Shown here piece by piece: positions 1 to 9,456 of a DNA stretch of 64,000 nucleotides (position 1 is its first letter; each line of letters starts with the position of its first letter). The notes under the pieces were generated by a model. It had not been told where the DNA came from, searched no databases, and was given only the letters and a program-made list of their open reading frames with translations. Origin of the DNA: Natrinema sp. SYSU A 869 (lineage in GTDB: Archaea; Halobacteriota; Halobacteria; Halobacteriales; Natrialbaceae); the NCBI RefSeq assembly GCF_019879105.1, contig NZ_CP082247.1:372001-436000 (forward strand). The letters run 5' to 3'. A program made the position numbers and the translations under genes.

Positions 1-36
1 GAATGTTTATGCGACTATTATTATGATACCAACGTG

Positions 37-219
37 ATGAGGATAAAATTTGCGGTCGACGCGGGCATTTTTGCAGCCCTTAGCGCAGCAGCCGCTTTAT
101 TGATACAACCCACATTCATAGAATCTCAGGTAGCACACGCAACTCTCGACGGTCTTTTCGTCGGAGCAGCCGTCTACATTGGTCTCAAAATTCTCAAACG
201 AACTACGGATCCACAGTAG
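37..219 (+). CDS. Small membrane protein
   Basis: Encodes about 60 residues with two hydrophobic stretches (near residues 10-25 and 38-52), so it is probably a small integral membrane protein. A GTG lies directly before the ATG at 37; ATG is chosen because of an AT-rich promoter-like stretch just upstream. No family is recognised, and the protein ends shortly after the second hydrophobic segment with a basic, polar tail. The gene lies at the very edge of the window, so any operon partner upstream is not visible. Confidence 0.45.
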   Translation: MRIKFAVDAGIFAALSAAAALLIQPTFIESQVAHATLDGLFVGAAVYIGLKILKRTTDPQ

Positions 220-354
220 GTTACCCAGTCAGTTGTCGTTCACTACAATGAGTCCCACCTAGGGGCCAAATGGAGGTGTTCACTCCCTGATCAAACACGC
301 TGCTACCGTGAATCTCACTCGTACTAAGTAGACGTCTCTCAACTAAGGGAGATA

Positions 355-1247
355 ATGGACGAACACTCTGGTCGAACGATTGGCAATACTGAGATCGAAC
401 TGTCGAGTCCCTGGGTGTTCTTTGCTGTCACGTTCGCTATCACGTGGGGTTCTGGGTGCCAGCCATCATCTTCGACCTTGCGTTCGATAACGCTCTTGGA
501 CTCGCATTACTGTTGCTAGGTCTCCTTGGCCCTGGTCTTTCAGGAGTTGTGTTCATGAAACTCCAGTACACGGAGAGTGCGCAGAAGGATTTCTGGGATC
601 GTGTTACCAATCTCCGCCGAATCGGCCTCCAGTGGTATCTTGCCATTTTTCTCTACGCACCGGTACTGTTCGCCATCGCCGCCGGAATCGACATCGCACT
701 CGGTGGAACAGGCTACTTTGTGGCCGATTGGGTATCCCAGCTCACGTCCAATCCCGCTGCTTTCCTCCCGACCCTGCTCTTTTCGACCCTACCGCCAGTT
801 CTCGAAGAACTCGGATGGCGTGGCTATGCACTCGATCAACTGCAACGAACCCGGACAGCGCTAGCCGCCGGATTGATTCTGGGAGTGATCTGGGCCGTCT
901 GGCACCTCCCGCTCTTCCTGATTGAAGGAACAAATCAGCATGACGCCGTCGGCTTCCTGACGACACGATTCTGGCTGTTCATGATCGGCGTCGTGGCGCT
1001 TTCGGTAGCGTTCACCTGGATACACAATGGGACAGGAGGAAGCATTCTTGCCAGCATCCTGCTCCACTCGTGGACAAACTTCACCCTCCAGACCTTCGAG
1101 GGAACTCTCCGAACAGATATCCTGTTCTATCTCGGTACGTTGTGGGGGTTTGTCGTGGTCGTCACCATACTCTATGGAGCAAAAACACTGGCCCGTCACG
1201 ACAACATACCACATCCCGCGCTCAAATCAGAACCAGCAGTAGAATAA
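355..1247 (+). pseudogene. CPBP-family intramembrane metalloprotease, frameshifted
   Basis: A multi-pass membrane protein of the CPBP (CAAX protease and bacteriocin-processing, Abi) family. The EExxxR-type motif reads EELGWRGYAL, followed by the second motif with WAVWHLPLF and the later HNGTGGS and LLHSWTN segments that carry the metal-binding histidines. The natural start is the ATG at 355, giving a soluble N-terminus and then SPWVFFAVTFAITWG. The rest of the protein continues in another frame, as GFWVPAIIF from about 446. Adding one T near 452 would restore a typical ITWGFWVP junction. So this is either a one-base deletion that inactivates the gene or a sequencing error. The downstream part alone is open from a GTG at 444. 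The function of CPBP proteins in haloarchaea is not established; some relatives act in prenyl-protein processing or bacteriocin immunity. Confidence 0.75.
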
Positions 1248-1344
1248 CTCTCGATACTCCGGGCCACCATCGGGAACACCGTGACGGAACGAGCACGAGC
1301 CGTCTGGCAGATCGTTCCTGCTCACGCGAGCATACTCGTCAACT

Positions 1345-1726
1345 TGATACAGAACGATAGCGCATACCCGCGTCTTCAGGCGCGGGTCGAGCGGTAGGCC
1401 TATCCGACCAACTGTCGTAGATGGCCGGAACGGATTTCCATCAAAACTGGTTTAGTGTGGTGCGTCGTAGCATAGAGTGCGACGAATACCGTGAGATGCC
1501 GTTCCTGAACCACAAAGGATGGCGAACCAGCGGTGGTTCACACGGCGATGACATGGTATTCGACGGGGCCTGTTTGACCGGGCCACAGCCCTATACAGGG
1601 GAGGAAACGAGAGTTCTCCCGGTATGCTGCCGGTTCCCCTTGAGTGCGGGCTGGAACCTCGAACGCCACACCCGGCGGAAATCAGATGGGCGGATTCCAC
1701 GCCCTGAAGGGCGTGGAGGTGGTCAA
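1345..1726 (+). mobile_element. IS200/IS605-type MITE, copy 1 (382 bp)
   Basis: Diverged copy of the element also found at 5005-5392 and 7760-8147. The left part has a CCGCGTCTTCAGGCGCGG hairpin. The right end has a CCACGCCCTGAAGGGCGTGG hairpin followed by AGGTGGTCAA, the kind of end seen on haloarchaeal IS1341/IS605 elements. No transposase is encoded. It probably derives from a tnpB element by internal deletion, keeping the ends and possibly the guide-RNA (omegaRNA) region. The open frames inside it are judged non-coding. Confidence 0.75.
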
Positions 1727-1727
1727 T

Positions 1728-1793
1728 AATGCCGTAGCGGTCATCGTTGGAGGACTGGTCTCCCTCGGAATTGCGACCGCTCTCGGTGCATAG
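1728..1793 (+). pseudogene. C-terminal relic of a hydrophobic peptide gene
   Basis: Directly after the right end of the MITE, an open frame reads NAVAVIVGGLVSLGIATALGA and then stops. This looks like the C-terminal membrane helix of a small protein whose front part is gone, which would fit MITE insertion into it. The residues upstream of the element do not obviously continue it. Apart from the zinc-finger promoter region, the following 1794-2067 shows nothing recognisable. Confidence 0.3.
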
Positions 1794-2067
1794 GTGGGTG
1801 GATTGGCGGCAGGCTCGCCGAATGAGACCTACTGAGAAGTTAATCTATTAGCAGACGTATTTCCCGTAGTTTCTGTGTCCGTGAAGTCCGTCTTGGGTAT
1901 ATTCAGTCAGCGGTAAGTAGAGAGGACACAGTTATCGCAGTTGGTATGCTTCTCGCTTAGAGTACGACTGAACCTATCGGCCAATCATAAGGCAATTAAT
2001 CCTGAACCATGTTGTGAGTTATCCAACACCAAGGCTTATGCGATGTACGGCCTTCTGTTTAGGAGAA

Positions 2068-2214
2068 ATGAGTACTCTCAAAGGAATGCCACAAACAGAG
2101 GGTATCTGTGACGAATGCGGAGCCACATGCAGAGTTCGGCTTTGGCCAGATGGCAAACTCCGTGCGGTCGGAAATGGCGGGGAGTGTAAGTGTGGTAGTC
2201 TCTCGTTCCACTAA
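2068..2214 (+). CDS. Small CPxCG-like zinc-finger protein
   Basis: About 48 residues with a CDECGATC block near the start and a CKCG block near the end. Four cysteines in two knuckles suggest one structural zinc site, as in the many tiny zinc-finger proteins of haloarchaea. The start at 2068 is preferred over an upstream in-frame ATG because AGGAGAA, a good Shine-Dalgarno sequence, sits just before it. The role is unknown; such proteins often act in regulation or complex assembly. Confidence 0.6.
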   Translation: MSTLKGMPQTEGICDECGATCRVRLWPDGKLRAVGNGGECKCGSLSFH

Positions 2215-2546
2215 CTTGGCTGGATTCTACTGCCGTCTCATCTAGCATTCTTGAATTAGTATTTCCAGCGTATCTTGGAGCAAGTGAGTACTCAATCCGC
2301 ATCTGTGGTTACCGTGGAAGTCAGCTGATTTCAGGTAGATAAACCGACTGAGCAGTTACCGTGTATACTATCAAATGAGTTACATCAGTCCTCCTCTGGT
2401 CCCGGTAGACTACAACTGCTCTTTCAGTCAGGAGAGCAACTAAATAACCTGGAAAGGTACTGACGCATATAGTATCTGCACTCACTGCCGATCAAAAATT
2501 CGATCTCACTATTGTCACCGGTGCCTTTATCGCCCTGTACTGGATT

Positions 2547-2858
2547 TTGTACGTCGATCCCCTGACCGGTGAATTGCTTGGACTTATGCTCGGAAGTATA
2601 CCGATACTCGGTGGTGTCTACCGCTATGTCGACCCAGACCAGTATATCATCCAGGGGCTGACCGGGCTGGCAGCCGTCGCCCTCGGTGGTGCCGCCCCGG
2701 CCACAATCCTCTACCAGACACCGGCCGGCAACTGGCTGGTCGGCAGCCAACCACTCCCCTTAGCACTCGGCCTCATGCTGGTCGTCGTTATCGCGACACT
2801 CGTCGGCCGCCGATACCTCCATGGGGCAATCACGCCACACGACACCGCTCCCGCCTGA
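2547..2858 (+). CDS. Small multi-pass membrane protein, start uncertain
   Basis: Strongly hydrophobic protein of about 103 residues from a TTG start, with roughly three or four membrane segments and glycine/proline-rich turns. The frame stays open back to about 2448, and the extra residues (DLTIVTGAFIALYWIL) look like another membrane helix. There is no ATG or GTG in that extension, so the true start may be lost, or may be a CTG or TTG. The lipoprotein gene at 2894 follows after 35 nt and could be co-transcribed. No family recognised. Confidence 0.5.
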   Translation: MYVDPLTGELLGLMLGSIPILGGVYRYVDPDQYIIQGLTGLAAVALGGAAPATILYQTPAGNWLVGSQPLPLALGLMLVVVIATLVGRRYLHGAITPHDTAPA

Positions 2859-2893
2859 CCCAGGCCAATCGAACACAGGACCGCACTGAGACT

Positions 2894-3346
2894 ATGCCTG
2901 ACCCCCTTCGTCGACGGACCTTCCTCCGACTCGGTGGTGTCGCTACTCTCTCATCCCTTGCAGGATGTAGCACCATCCAGGCGGAACTGGGACTGCGAAC
3001 ACAGCGGCTCGGACGGGTAATACTCACAAACAGTAGTGACGAATCGGTCGAAGTAGAGGTTGAAGTTATCCGGGAGGGAACGATCGTCCTCGCCTCGACG
3101 TATCAGCTCTCTTCTGGCTCGTCCAAGGAACGGCCACAGATTGAGCTCAACGAATGGAACGACAATCTTGCCGCACAGCGGTGGGAGGTCCGGGCAAAAA
3201 CACCTGCCAGCGAATGGAGGAACGCCGAATTGACGGCCGCAGCAGGTGACCGCGACGATTGCCACCGCGTCCACATCGTCACGGGCAACTGGCCCGAATC
3301 TCCTCTTCTTGTCCTCCCAACAGACTGCAAGCGTACGCTCGAATAG
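2894..3346 (+). CDS. Tat-exported lipoprotein, unknown function
   Basis: The N-terminus carries a twin-arginine motif (RRRTFLRLGG, residues 6-15), a hydrophobic stretch, and a lipobox LAGC ending at Cys 25. The product should be exported folded by the Tat pathway and anchored to the outer face of the membrane through a lipid on that cysteine, as is common in haloarchaea. The mature part is about 125 residues, with a predicted beta-rich segment (VILTNSSDESVEVEVEV) like a small Ig-like or cupredoxin-type fold. No catalytic motif is visible. Confidence 0.75.
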   Translation: MPDPLRRRTFLRLGGVATLSSLAGCSTIQAELGLRTQRLGRVILTNSSDESVEVEVEVIREGTIVLASTYQLSSGSSKERPQIELNEWNDNLAAQRWEVRAKTPASEWRNAELTAAAGDRDDCHRVHIVTGNWPESPLLVLPTDCKRTLE

Positions 3347-3468
3347 GAGACGGTTTCTCAGTAAGTTCGCAGAGACGGTGGCTGCTCAGTACAGGGAGCG
3401 CATCGACCGACGATTCATTGAAGTGCTCAGTGACTAACAGTTTTCTGCTGTCCCGTTAACCGCCAAAT

Positions 3469-4164
3469 ATGGGCACAGACTGCCGAACGGGTGTGTCAGA
3501 AGCGAACGACGCTGCCGCCAGTGACCGTGGCGAAAAGTATGATTTACACCTTGCCCGGAGTCGCACAGTGTGGGATCGCTGGAGCAACCATTATGGGTTG
3601 AGTGAGAGCGATTTCGAACCAATGCGCGAGACGGCCATTGACCATCTTGACCTCCAGCCGGGTGACCGCGTTCTTGATATTGGTTGTGGTCCTGGCGTCA
3701 ATTTCGAGTGCATCCGACACGAAATCGGCGAAGATGGTGAACTTGTCGCCATCGATTACAGTCCAGAGATGGTCGAGAATGCACGACAGCGTGTCACCGA
3801 GCACGGCTGGAACAACATCGATGTAATTCAGGCGGATGCGACGATGGCCGATCTCGGGGAGGACTTCGACGCCGCTATCGCAACGCTGTCGATGAGCGTT
3901 ATGCCCGACATCCATAGAGCAATCAGGAACGTCTATCGGTCGCTTGCGTCCGGTGGAACGTTCATCATCTTCGACCTTCGGACAATCCCGTCAGGACCGG
4001 CTCGAATCCTGAATCCGCTTCTCTGGCGGTTTTTCTACTGGTTCGCCAACTGGAACCCTAACGGGGATACCATCGACTCACTCACGGCCATCTTCGAACA
4101 GGTCAAGATCGTCGAAACATACGCTGCTGGCGCAGCTTACACCGCTCGCGCCAGAAAACAGTAA
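3469..4164 (+). CDS. Class I SAM-dependent methyltransferase
   Basis: A 231-residue cytoplasmic protein with the Rossmann methyltransferase core. Motif I is VLDIGCGPG (residues 68-76), the acidic end of strand 2 is in LVAIDYSPEM, the motif II/III region is VIQADATMADL, and FIIFDLRTIPSG lies in the post-I part. It belongs to the Methyltransf_11/25 type. The C-terminal segment LLWRFFYWFANWNPNG is aromatic and amphipathic and may bind a lipid-like or quinone-like substrate, which is only a guess. The gene stands alone with no pathway neighbours, so the substrate cannot be inferred. Confidence 0.85.
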   Translation: MGTDCRTGVSEANDAAASDRGEKYDLHLARSRTVWDRWSNHYGLSESDFEPMRETAIDHLDLQPGDRVLDIGCGPGVNFECIRHEIGEDGELVAIDYSPEMVENARQRVTEHGWNNIDVIQADATMADLGEDFDAAIATLSMSVMPDIHRAIRNVYRSLASGGTFIIFDLRTIPSGPARILNPLLWRFFYWFANWNPNGDTIDSLTAIFEQVKIVETYAAGAAYTARARKQ

Positions 4165-4448
4165 TCCATGGTCAAGTAAACACACACCGACTAAGAGTGC
4201 GTGAATTTCGACGGACAAAACGGTCAGGTCGCATGTTTACACGGCGAATTGTAATTCTTCTTATCTATGAATTTATACTGCTTCCAACCTCGAGTGTAGG
4301 GAAAGCATGGTACTAAATAGGTGATTTTCTCGGAGAAGACACAGAAGAGGGTGAAGTGAACTTTCACGTCTCACTGGGAATTTCTCTCCTGCTTCACGTG
4401 GAGCGGGTGCTTCCAATTTCCCGGGAGAAAAGAAGATGGTGGAATTCC

Positions 4449-4928
4449 TTACGCGCGACCTTCAGGGGAGTACTGAGAGGTGACGATTTTATTGGAGTAG
4501 GCGGTAGTCTCGCGGCGAATCGGCCGGACTTCTTGCAAGGCATCATCGGCATACCACTCCCTCGCTGCTTGAACGGATGGGAATTCCAAGACGATCGTCA
4601 GGTCATGGCCCCATTCGCCGGCAAGCACGGTCGGATCAAACGAGATCACGAGCGCCTCGCCGTCATGTGCGGCAGTTGTCTCTGCAGCAACAGGGAAATA
4701 CTCGTTCATATATCGGTCCCTGTCGGTTATCCCGTCGACAGCAATCACGTATCCCTTCTGGGATTGGGCAGGCTCGCTTGTGGTCGTTTCGTCAGTCTGC
4801 GTCTCATTCTCGCTGCCACTAGCGGTTGCAGACGGGAGCATTCCGAGTGCGCCCCCTATGACCGCCCCCGCTTTCAACAGTGTTCGGCGCAAGACACGGT
4901 CTGAATTCGGTTCGTTGGTCATTGCCAC
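4449..4928 (-). CDS. Tat-exported DUF1330-like protein
   Basis: A 159-residue protein with a twin-arginine signal (RRTLLKAGAV, residues 14-23) and a Ser/Thr/Glu-rich linker. A dimeric alpha+beta barrel-like domain follows, reading YVIAVDGITDRDRYMNEYF through TIVLEFPSVQAAREWYADD. The latter matches the DUF1330 pattern (EFPSxxAAxxWY.D). DUF1330 domains are usually small cytoplasmic proteins of unknown function, so the added export signal is a haloarchaeal variation. It is probably released or held at the cell surface. The upstream gap 4165-4448 shows AT-rich promoter-like sequence and no gene. Confidence 0.75.
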   Translation of the reverse strand: MAMTNEPNSDRVLRRTLLKAGAVIGGALGMLPSATASGSENETQTDETTTSEPAQSQKGYVIAVDGITDRDRYMNEYFPVAAETTAAHDGEALVISFDPTVLAGEWGHDLTIVLEFPSVQAAREWYADDALQEVRPIRRETTAYSNKIVTSQYSPEGRA

Positions 4929-5004
4929 AGCCTCACACGGCCACCACTCATTCTTCCCACCGTACGTCGGGTTCTGTTCTCCATTTTCACGGCCTCTTGT
5001 CTGA

Positions 5005-5392
5005 TGATACGAATTTCGAGCGCATACCTGCGTCTTCAGGCGCAGGTCGAGCGGTAGGCGCAGCGTGTCACCCGCAGCCGGTGATCGGGACGGATTTCCA
5101 TCGTAATCGTTTTAGTGTGATAGCACGTAACACAGGGTGCTACGAATACCGTGAGAGGCCGTTCCCGAACAGACAAGGGATGGTGAGGAGCGCGGTCTGT
5201 TCCTCACACGGCGATGACATGGTATTCGATGGGGCCTATTTGACCGGGCCACAGCCCTATACAGGGGAGGAAACGAGAGTTCCCCCGGTGTGTCGCCGGT
5301 ACCCCTTGAGTGCGGGTTGGAACCTCGAACGCCGCACTCGGCGGAAATCCGATGGTCGGATTCCACGTCCTTCAGGGCGTGGAGGAGGTCAA
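5005..5392 (+). mobile_element. IS200/IS605-type MITE, copy 2 (388 bp)
   Basis: Almost identical to the copy at 7760-8147: I count about four differences over 388 bp, at identical length. It starts TGATACGAATTTCGA, has a CCTGCGTCTTCAGGCGCAGG hairpin near the left end, and ends with a CCACGTCCTTCAGGGCGTGG-like hairpin followed by AGGAGGTCAA. There is no intact transposase. The near-identity to copy 3 means recent movement, or copying in trans by an IS605-type TnpA elsewhere. Confidence 0.8.
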
Positions 5393-5643
5393 TGCACCCT
5401 CTGTAGTGTGGTCTGTGACGACCGTTGCTTCCTCATGTGGATCGGCACTGGTCAATTCGATATCGCCGTTGACGGCAAGTTCATGAGTGGAGCACTCACT
5501 CTCTCCCACATCGATCCGCCCCATAATGGACTGATGGGTGGCCGCTGGCCATCGGCTGGAAACAGGTGTGGCACTCTGTACCAGGACTATAAGTGACCTG
5601 TCCACCAAGGCTAGGTAATGCACGGGCCGCATCGAAGGCCACT

Positions 5644-6246
5644 ATGACAGAGACCACATCAATCCTGGCGGAGGCCAACCCTCTCGACATTGTGAAAGGA
5701 GCCGATGAGACGGATGGCGAGTTCGTCCGCATTGAGTATACGGCACAGCCATCCCTGGATGTTCCACACGCCGAGACCGCTCTCCCTCATGCTCGGTGGG
5801 CAGCGGATATCCCGGATGAGCACGTGAATCCACAGGTCAAGGAGTCCTTCCAAGTACTTTCGGGTGAACTCCAAGTTGTCGCTGGGGACCAGGTGTATCT
5901 GCTGACCGACGGTGACAAGATTACGATTTCCGGCAAGCATCCTCACCGTCACTGGAATCCAAGCGACAGGCCGGCGCGCATCCGCTACGAGGCACGGCCC
6001 GCCATCCATATGGACGAGGCGCTCGAAACCGCGTTTGTGCTCGCACAGGCCGGCAAAGCGGATGAACACGGAAACCCAGACCTGCTGCCGCTTGCGGTAT
6101 TCCAGAATGCCTATCCTGACCACTTCTACTCGACTGACCTCCCGATCATCGTCCAGAAACTACTGTTCAAAGTTCTCGCACCCATCGGTCGGCTAGCTGG
6201 CTACCGGCCGACGTATTCACGCGAGAATATCGCCGACCTCCGGTAA
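5644..6246 (+). CDS. Cupin-domain protein
   Basis: About 200 residues. The central part (ESFQVLSGELQVVAGDQVYLL, then GDKITISGKHPHRHWNPSD) has the two-motif layout of a small beta-barrel cupin, with histidines in the second motif that could bind a metal. The start at 5644 (ATGACAGAG) is preferred over an in-frame codon upstream because the extension is not protein-like. The C-terminal 70 residues are helical and include LLFKVLAPIGRLAGYRP, typical of haloarchaeal cupins of unknown substrate. It is the first intact gene after the MITE. Confidence 0.75.
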   Translation: MTETTSILAEANPLDIVKGADETDGEFVRIEYTAQPSLDVPHAETALPHARWAADIPDEHVNPQVKESFQVLSGELQVVAGDQVYLLTDGDKITISGKHPHRHWNPSDRPARIRYEARPAIHMDEALETAFVLAQAGKADEHGNPDLLPLAVFQNAYPDHFYSTDLPIIVQKLLFKVLAPIGRLAGYRPTYSRENIADLR

Positions 6247-6247
6247 C

Positions 6248-6538
6248 GCTGCCAGCGTCACCCTTGCCGGCCTTCCCTCCCTGAAAGAATCTCTCGCGGC
6301 AGCGAACAGCCGGCTAGCGTCACAGGTCGATGCTCTTGTTGAAAGTCCGTTCTGCATTGCCTCTCAACTGGTGGCCTGGGACGACCTCTGGTTAGCCACT
6401 CAGAAGGCCATTGTCCTCCCCGGTCCGGCCACTTCTACTGATGCCACGGTTTCTCTGGCGATCCAGGCCGATTTCCACCGCTTGGAACACCTGCTGGCCA
6501 TATCCGTGTCCGTCCTGGAATCACCACTGGAACCGTGA
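6248..6538 (+). pseudogene. Gene relic, C-terminal fragment
   Basis: Directly after the cupin gene a frame without a start codon reads like a genuine protein (SLKESLAAANSRLASQVDAL, then DATVSLAIQADFHRLEHLLA) and ends in ESPLEP-stop. It is probably the remaining tail of a helical protein that has lost its front. No family recognised. Confidence 0.35.
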
Positions 6539-6838
6539 TGCCGACAGGTTCGAGTGGTCGGAGCCCGTTCGATATCTGCATCCCAGACGGCACTATCTAG
6601 GAACTGCCCATCTCCTGTGCGACACAGGATCTTCCCGACCAATTGGGGCTGGTATTTCCGACGACCGCCGGCTCCCTCCCCTGAACTTGTGTGGAGCGTA
6701 CAAGAGACGAGGAGTTCCCTCAGTAGATGGTCCTTCTCCCTGATGGTTGGTAACAATTAACACGCTGCTTGTTGAATTCGTCGGTAGGCGTTCGGGTCCC
6801 ACGTGTGATCGCCTGCGCGCCAGAGGAGGATGCCGACA
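6539..6838. other. Non-coding or degraded stretch
   Basis: No convincing gene on either strand. Short frames here lack good starts and have unnatural composition, so the stretch is probably decayed coding DNA between the fragment at 6248 and the small membrane gene at 6839. Confidence 0.4.
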
Positions 6839-7030
6839 ATGGCCAGACAATCCACGAAGCGGCTTCGGCGAGACCAGATCGACCGGGGAACGTCCAACAC
6901 GGAGAGTCCCCAAGCAACCATCTCCTTGCGAACTATCGGACTTCTCGTTCTGGGAGCCGTCTTCTTCGTCGTTCTCGCAACAGTTCTAGCTACTCTCTGG
7001 GTGAGTTACCGCCCCTACCGGGGATGCTGA
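6839..7030 (+). CDS. Small single-span membrane protein
   Basis: About 63 residues: a basic, polar N-terminal half (MARQSTKRLRRDQIDRG) and one clear membrane helix (IGLLVLGAVFFVVLATVLAT), ending in RPYRGC. An in-frame ATG lies three codons upstream. The basic N-terminus predicts that it stays inside the cell. The function is unknown, and no neighbour suggests one. Confidence 0.45.
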   Translation: MARQSTKRLRRDQIDRGTSNTESPQATISLRTIGLLVLGAVFFVVLATVLATLWVSYRPYRGC

Positions 7031-7127
7031 GAGCTTGCAAGGTGTTCACTGATTTCTGGTACCCCTGGAATTTTTGCTGAACTCCCTCGCTCGCAGCGGT
7101 TTCTGCGACTGTCTTATACAGAATCGG

Positions 7128-7688
7128 GGAGAATACCTGCGGCTTTAGCCGCAGGATGAATCCGACAACCCATGTCACCAACTACGCTCGACGCGCCAGT
7201 TCGAGTTTCCAATCCATACTTTGAAGTGCTAAGAACCGCTATACTGCGGTAAGGTCAGGTCGGAACGGAGCGGATTCCGAACGACCGTCGGAGGCGGCCA
7301 GCCCGCCCACGATAACGAGGCAGTATCCGAAATGCCGACGCGGTGAACGCGAATCCTCGAAGGGTTCGCCTTGTGCCCGTCGGCCTGAGCAAGCCCGACG
7401 ATAACTCCAAGTCTGGCGACGTGTCAGTGACTCCCTGCTGGCAAAACAACAGATGGGGGGCAACGACACCGAGGATAGGAGTAACGGCGGTTTGGCACCG
7501 GCCTCAGAACGCAAGGCGTTCTGATGGGCTGCACGAGAGCTTCGCTCTCGTGAACGCCAGTCAGCCACCGACCACGATGGCTGGGTGAGACGCGGACTCC
7601 CGTGAAGTGGCGGCGTCTGTGGTTGCAGACCTGAAACTCCCACCGCTCGGGATTCCTCCGCGTTCACGCGGAGGAGGATGTCAATGTT
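7128..7688 (+). mobile_element. Degenerate IS200/IS605-type element
   Basis: Bounded on the left by a CCTGCGGCTTTAGCCGCAGG hairpin and on the right by CCTCCGCGTTCACGCGGAGG followed by AGGATGTCAA, a classic right end of haloarchaeal IS1341/IS605 elements. The inside holds no intact tnpA or tnpB, only scrambled sequence and the short hairpin cluster at 7502-7554. The two ends may belong to different elements. Confidence 0.5.
7502..7554. repeat. Short hairpin cluster, two-hairpin form
   Basis: Two perfect stem-loops in a row, CAGAACGC-AAG-GCGTTCTG and CACGAGAGC-TTC-GCTCTCGTG. The outer borders (CCTCAGAACGC on the left, GCTCTCGTGAA on the right) are the same as those of the four-hairpin cluster at 12837-12940, so these look like short and long versions of one modular element. 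Confidence 0.6.
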
Positions 7689-7759
7689 TAGCTGTTGTCT
7701 TCTCGAGTCGGATGATCGAGAGCCTTCCATGTTCGGTATGGGAGCTCCATCTTCTCCTG

Positions 7760-8147
7760 TGATACGAATTTCGAGCGCATACCTGCGTCTTCAGGCGCAG
7801 GTCGAGCGGTAGGCGCAGCGTGTCACCCGCAGCCGGTGATCGGGACGGATTTCCATCGTAATCGTTTTAGTGTGATAGCACGTAACATAGGGTGCTACGA
7901 ATACCATGAGAGGCCGTTCCCGAACAGACAAGGGATGGTGAGGAGCGCGGTCTGTTCCTCACACGGCGATGACATGGTATTCGATGGGGCCTATTTGACC
8001 GGGCCACAGCCCTATACAGGGAAGGAAACGAGAGTTCCCCCGGTGTGTCGCCGGTTCCCCTTGAGTGCGGGTTGGAACCTCGAACGCCGCACTCGGCGGA
8101 AATCCGATGGTCGGATTCCACGTCCTTCAGGGCGTGGAGGAGGTCAA
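7760..8147 (+). mobile_element. IS200/IS605-type MITE, copy 3 (388 bp)
   Basis: Same borders and length as copy 2, with about 99 percent identity by eye. It lies only 70 bp after the degenerate element ending at 7688. As in the other copies, the right 150 bp is rich in potential stems up to the terminal hairpin, and the sequence immediately after AGGAGGTCAA would be the guide position if the element produces an omegaRNA. Confidence 0.8.
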
Positions 8148-8867
8148 ACTCAATGCCGATCATCTCTGCTGTGGCCACCGTCTTTCCCCGTCCTCAACTA
8201 GATCATACTTCAGTGCCATGCGTATTCCCCATCTGCGGTATCTGCTTCGGTTGTCGGTCCCGAGAATGGCCGCCGTAGGGCTCACACGGATAGGAGAGTA
8301 GCCGGCTGGGGGAAGACATCACCTCCATTTTCACGACGCCGCTCCGGCGGACCATGCAGCGGAGAGATCAACCGTGCATGGCCCGCGACAGGTGTTGACA
8401 GAGAAGCCGGGATTGATTTTGCATGGTGAGCATTGGAGCGGCTATGGTTCTCGAACGACCTGCTCCTGTTGGCCTCGATCGCATGGGACGCGATTAGCCG
8501 TAGGACAGGTCATGTATAAGGTATGTAGCGGTATAGATGGCTATTGGCCTGACAAATTCAGGTAGTTGATGGTGGAATGGTCCTATACACCGTGGTGAAT
8601 TCTAGTAGCTTCTTTTGATTTGTGGGCCTCCTTAAATTCTCGTTCCTGTACATCTCGCAGGGGAAGCATGTATCAAGAGATCAAACGGCTGGTTTCGTGA
8701 TCGTTGATCGGAGCACTGTTCATCGGTATATTGTCCCTGCAAAATCCGCCAAGAGGAAGTCGGTCGCTCTAAAATACGTCCACACAACCCGAGACCGATA
8801 CCGGTTCCCTCGTACTCCCTACGGCTATGAAGCCGATCGAAAACTTGTCGAACTTGATCGAGACTAA
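8148..8867. other. Long stretch without a recognisable gene
   Basis: About 720 bp with no convincing frame on either strand. Short open frames have skewed composition and poor starts. The last 100 bp may be a decayed upstream part of the integrase relic that follows (a frame reading RFPRTPYGYEADRKLVELDR). Nothing else is seen. Confidence 0.4.
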
Positions 8868-9205
8868 ATGCGACAGATCCGGACAAGGAACGCTACTTCG
8901 GGATTCCCCTTTAGTCATGAAGGGGGTATCGGCCGGAAGTACCCCCGTGATTCGATGGACAAGTGGGTCTGTTGATAATGGAGGAAGGTGAAACCCGGTT
9001 CCAGAAGAAGTTCACACCGCATACCTTCCGAACCGTGTTCACCACACTGATGCGAAACCAGGGTATGAAGGATCACTTCCTGCAATATATTCGAGGGGAT
9101 GCTGAGCAGGAGACGATGGACATCTCCACCCGTGTCGACCGGGATGAAGCCCGCACAGAATACCTGAAATACATCAAACAGCTAGATCTGATGATTATTT
9201 CCTGA
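8868..9205 (+). pseudogene. Tyrosine integrase relic
   Basis: The last 80 residues (from about 8963) match the C-terminus of haloarchaeal phage-type integrases: FTPHTFRTVFTTLMRNQG carries the HxxR box, and YIRGDAEQETMDISTRVDRD covers the end where the catalytic Tyr is expected. At that place the sequence has Ser (DISTRV) instead of the usual DIYTHV, so the tyrosine nucleophile is lost. Upstream pieces (GGIGRKYPRDSMDKWV) lie in another frame and stops intervene. It marks an old integration event. Confidence 0.65.
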
Positions 9206-9456
9206 CTATCCTCTTCAATTTTCGAGCTTAGAGGTTCTGGGAGGACGGTAGGCAGGAAAATCTGTCTCTGACACGGCTGGTAGACGGGGTATCCCTACAG
9301 CTATGCGGTGTTTTAACAATGTATCTAAAAGGCCTTAAATGAGATATACAGACAGAAGTTTTGATGGCTCCGAATCTCTATTGACACTGTTCTCGTACTA
9401 CAACCGTGCTCCGTGGGGTAGTCGACCCCACCATGCACATTTAGAGGTGAAAGCTC

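Noticed and set aside
4880-5596. A 238-residue plus-strand frame crossing the MITE copy 2
   Set aside because: It is mostly MITE sequence, and the same peptide appears at the other MITE copies without a shared start or stop; it is a by-product of the repeat.
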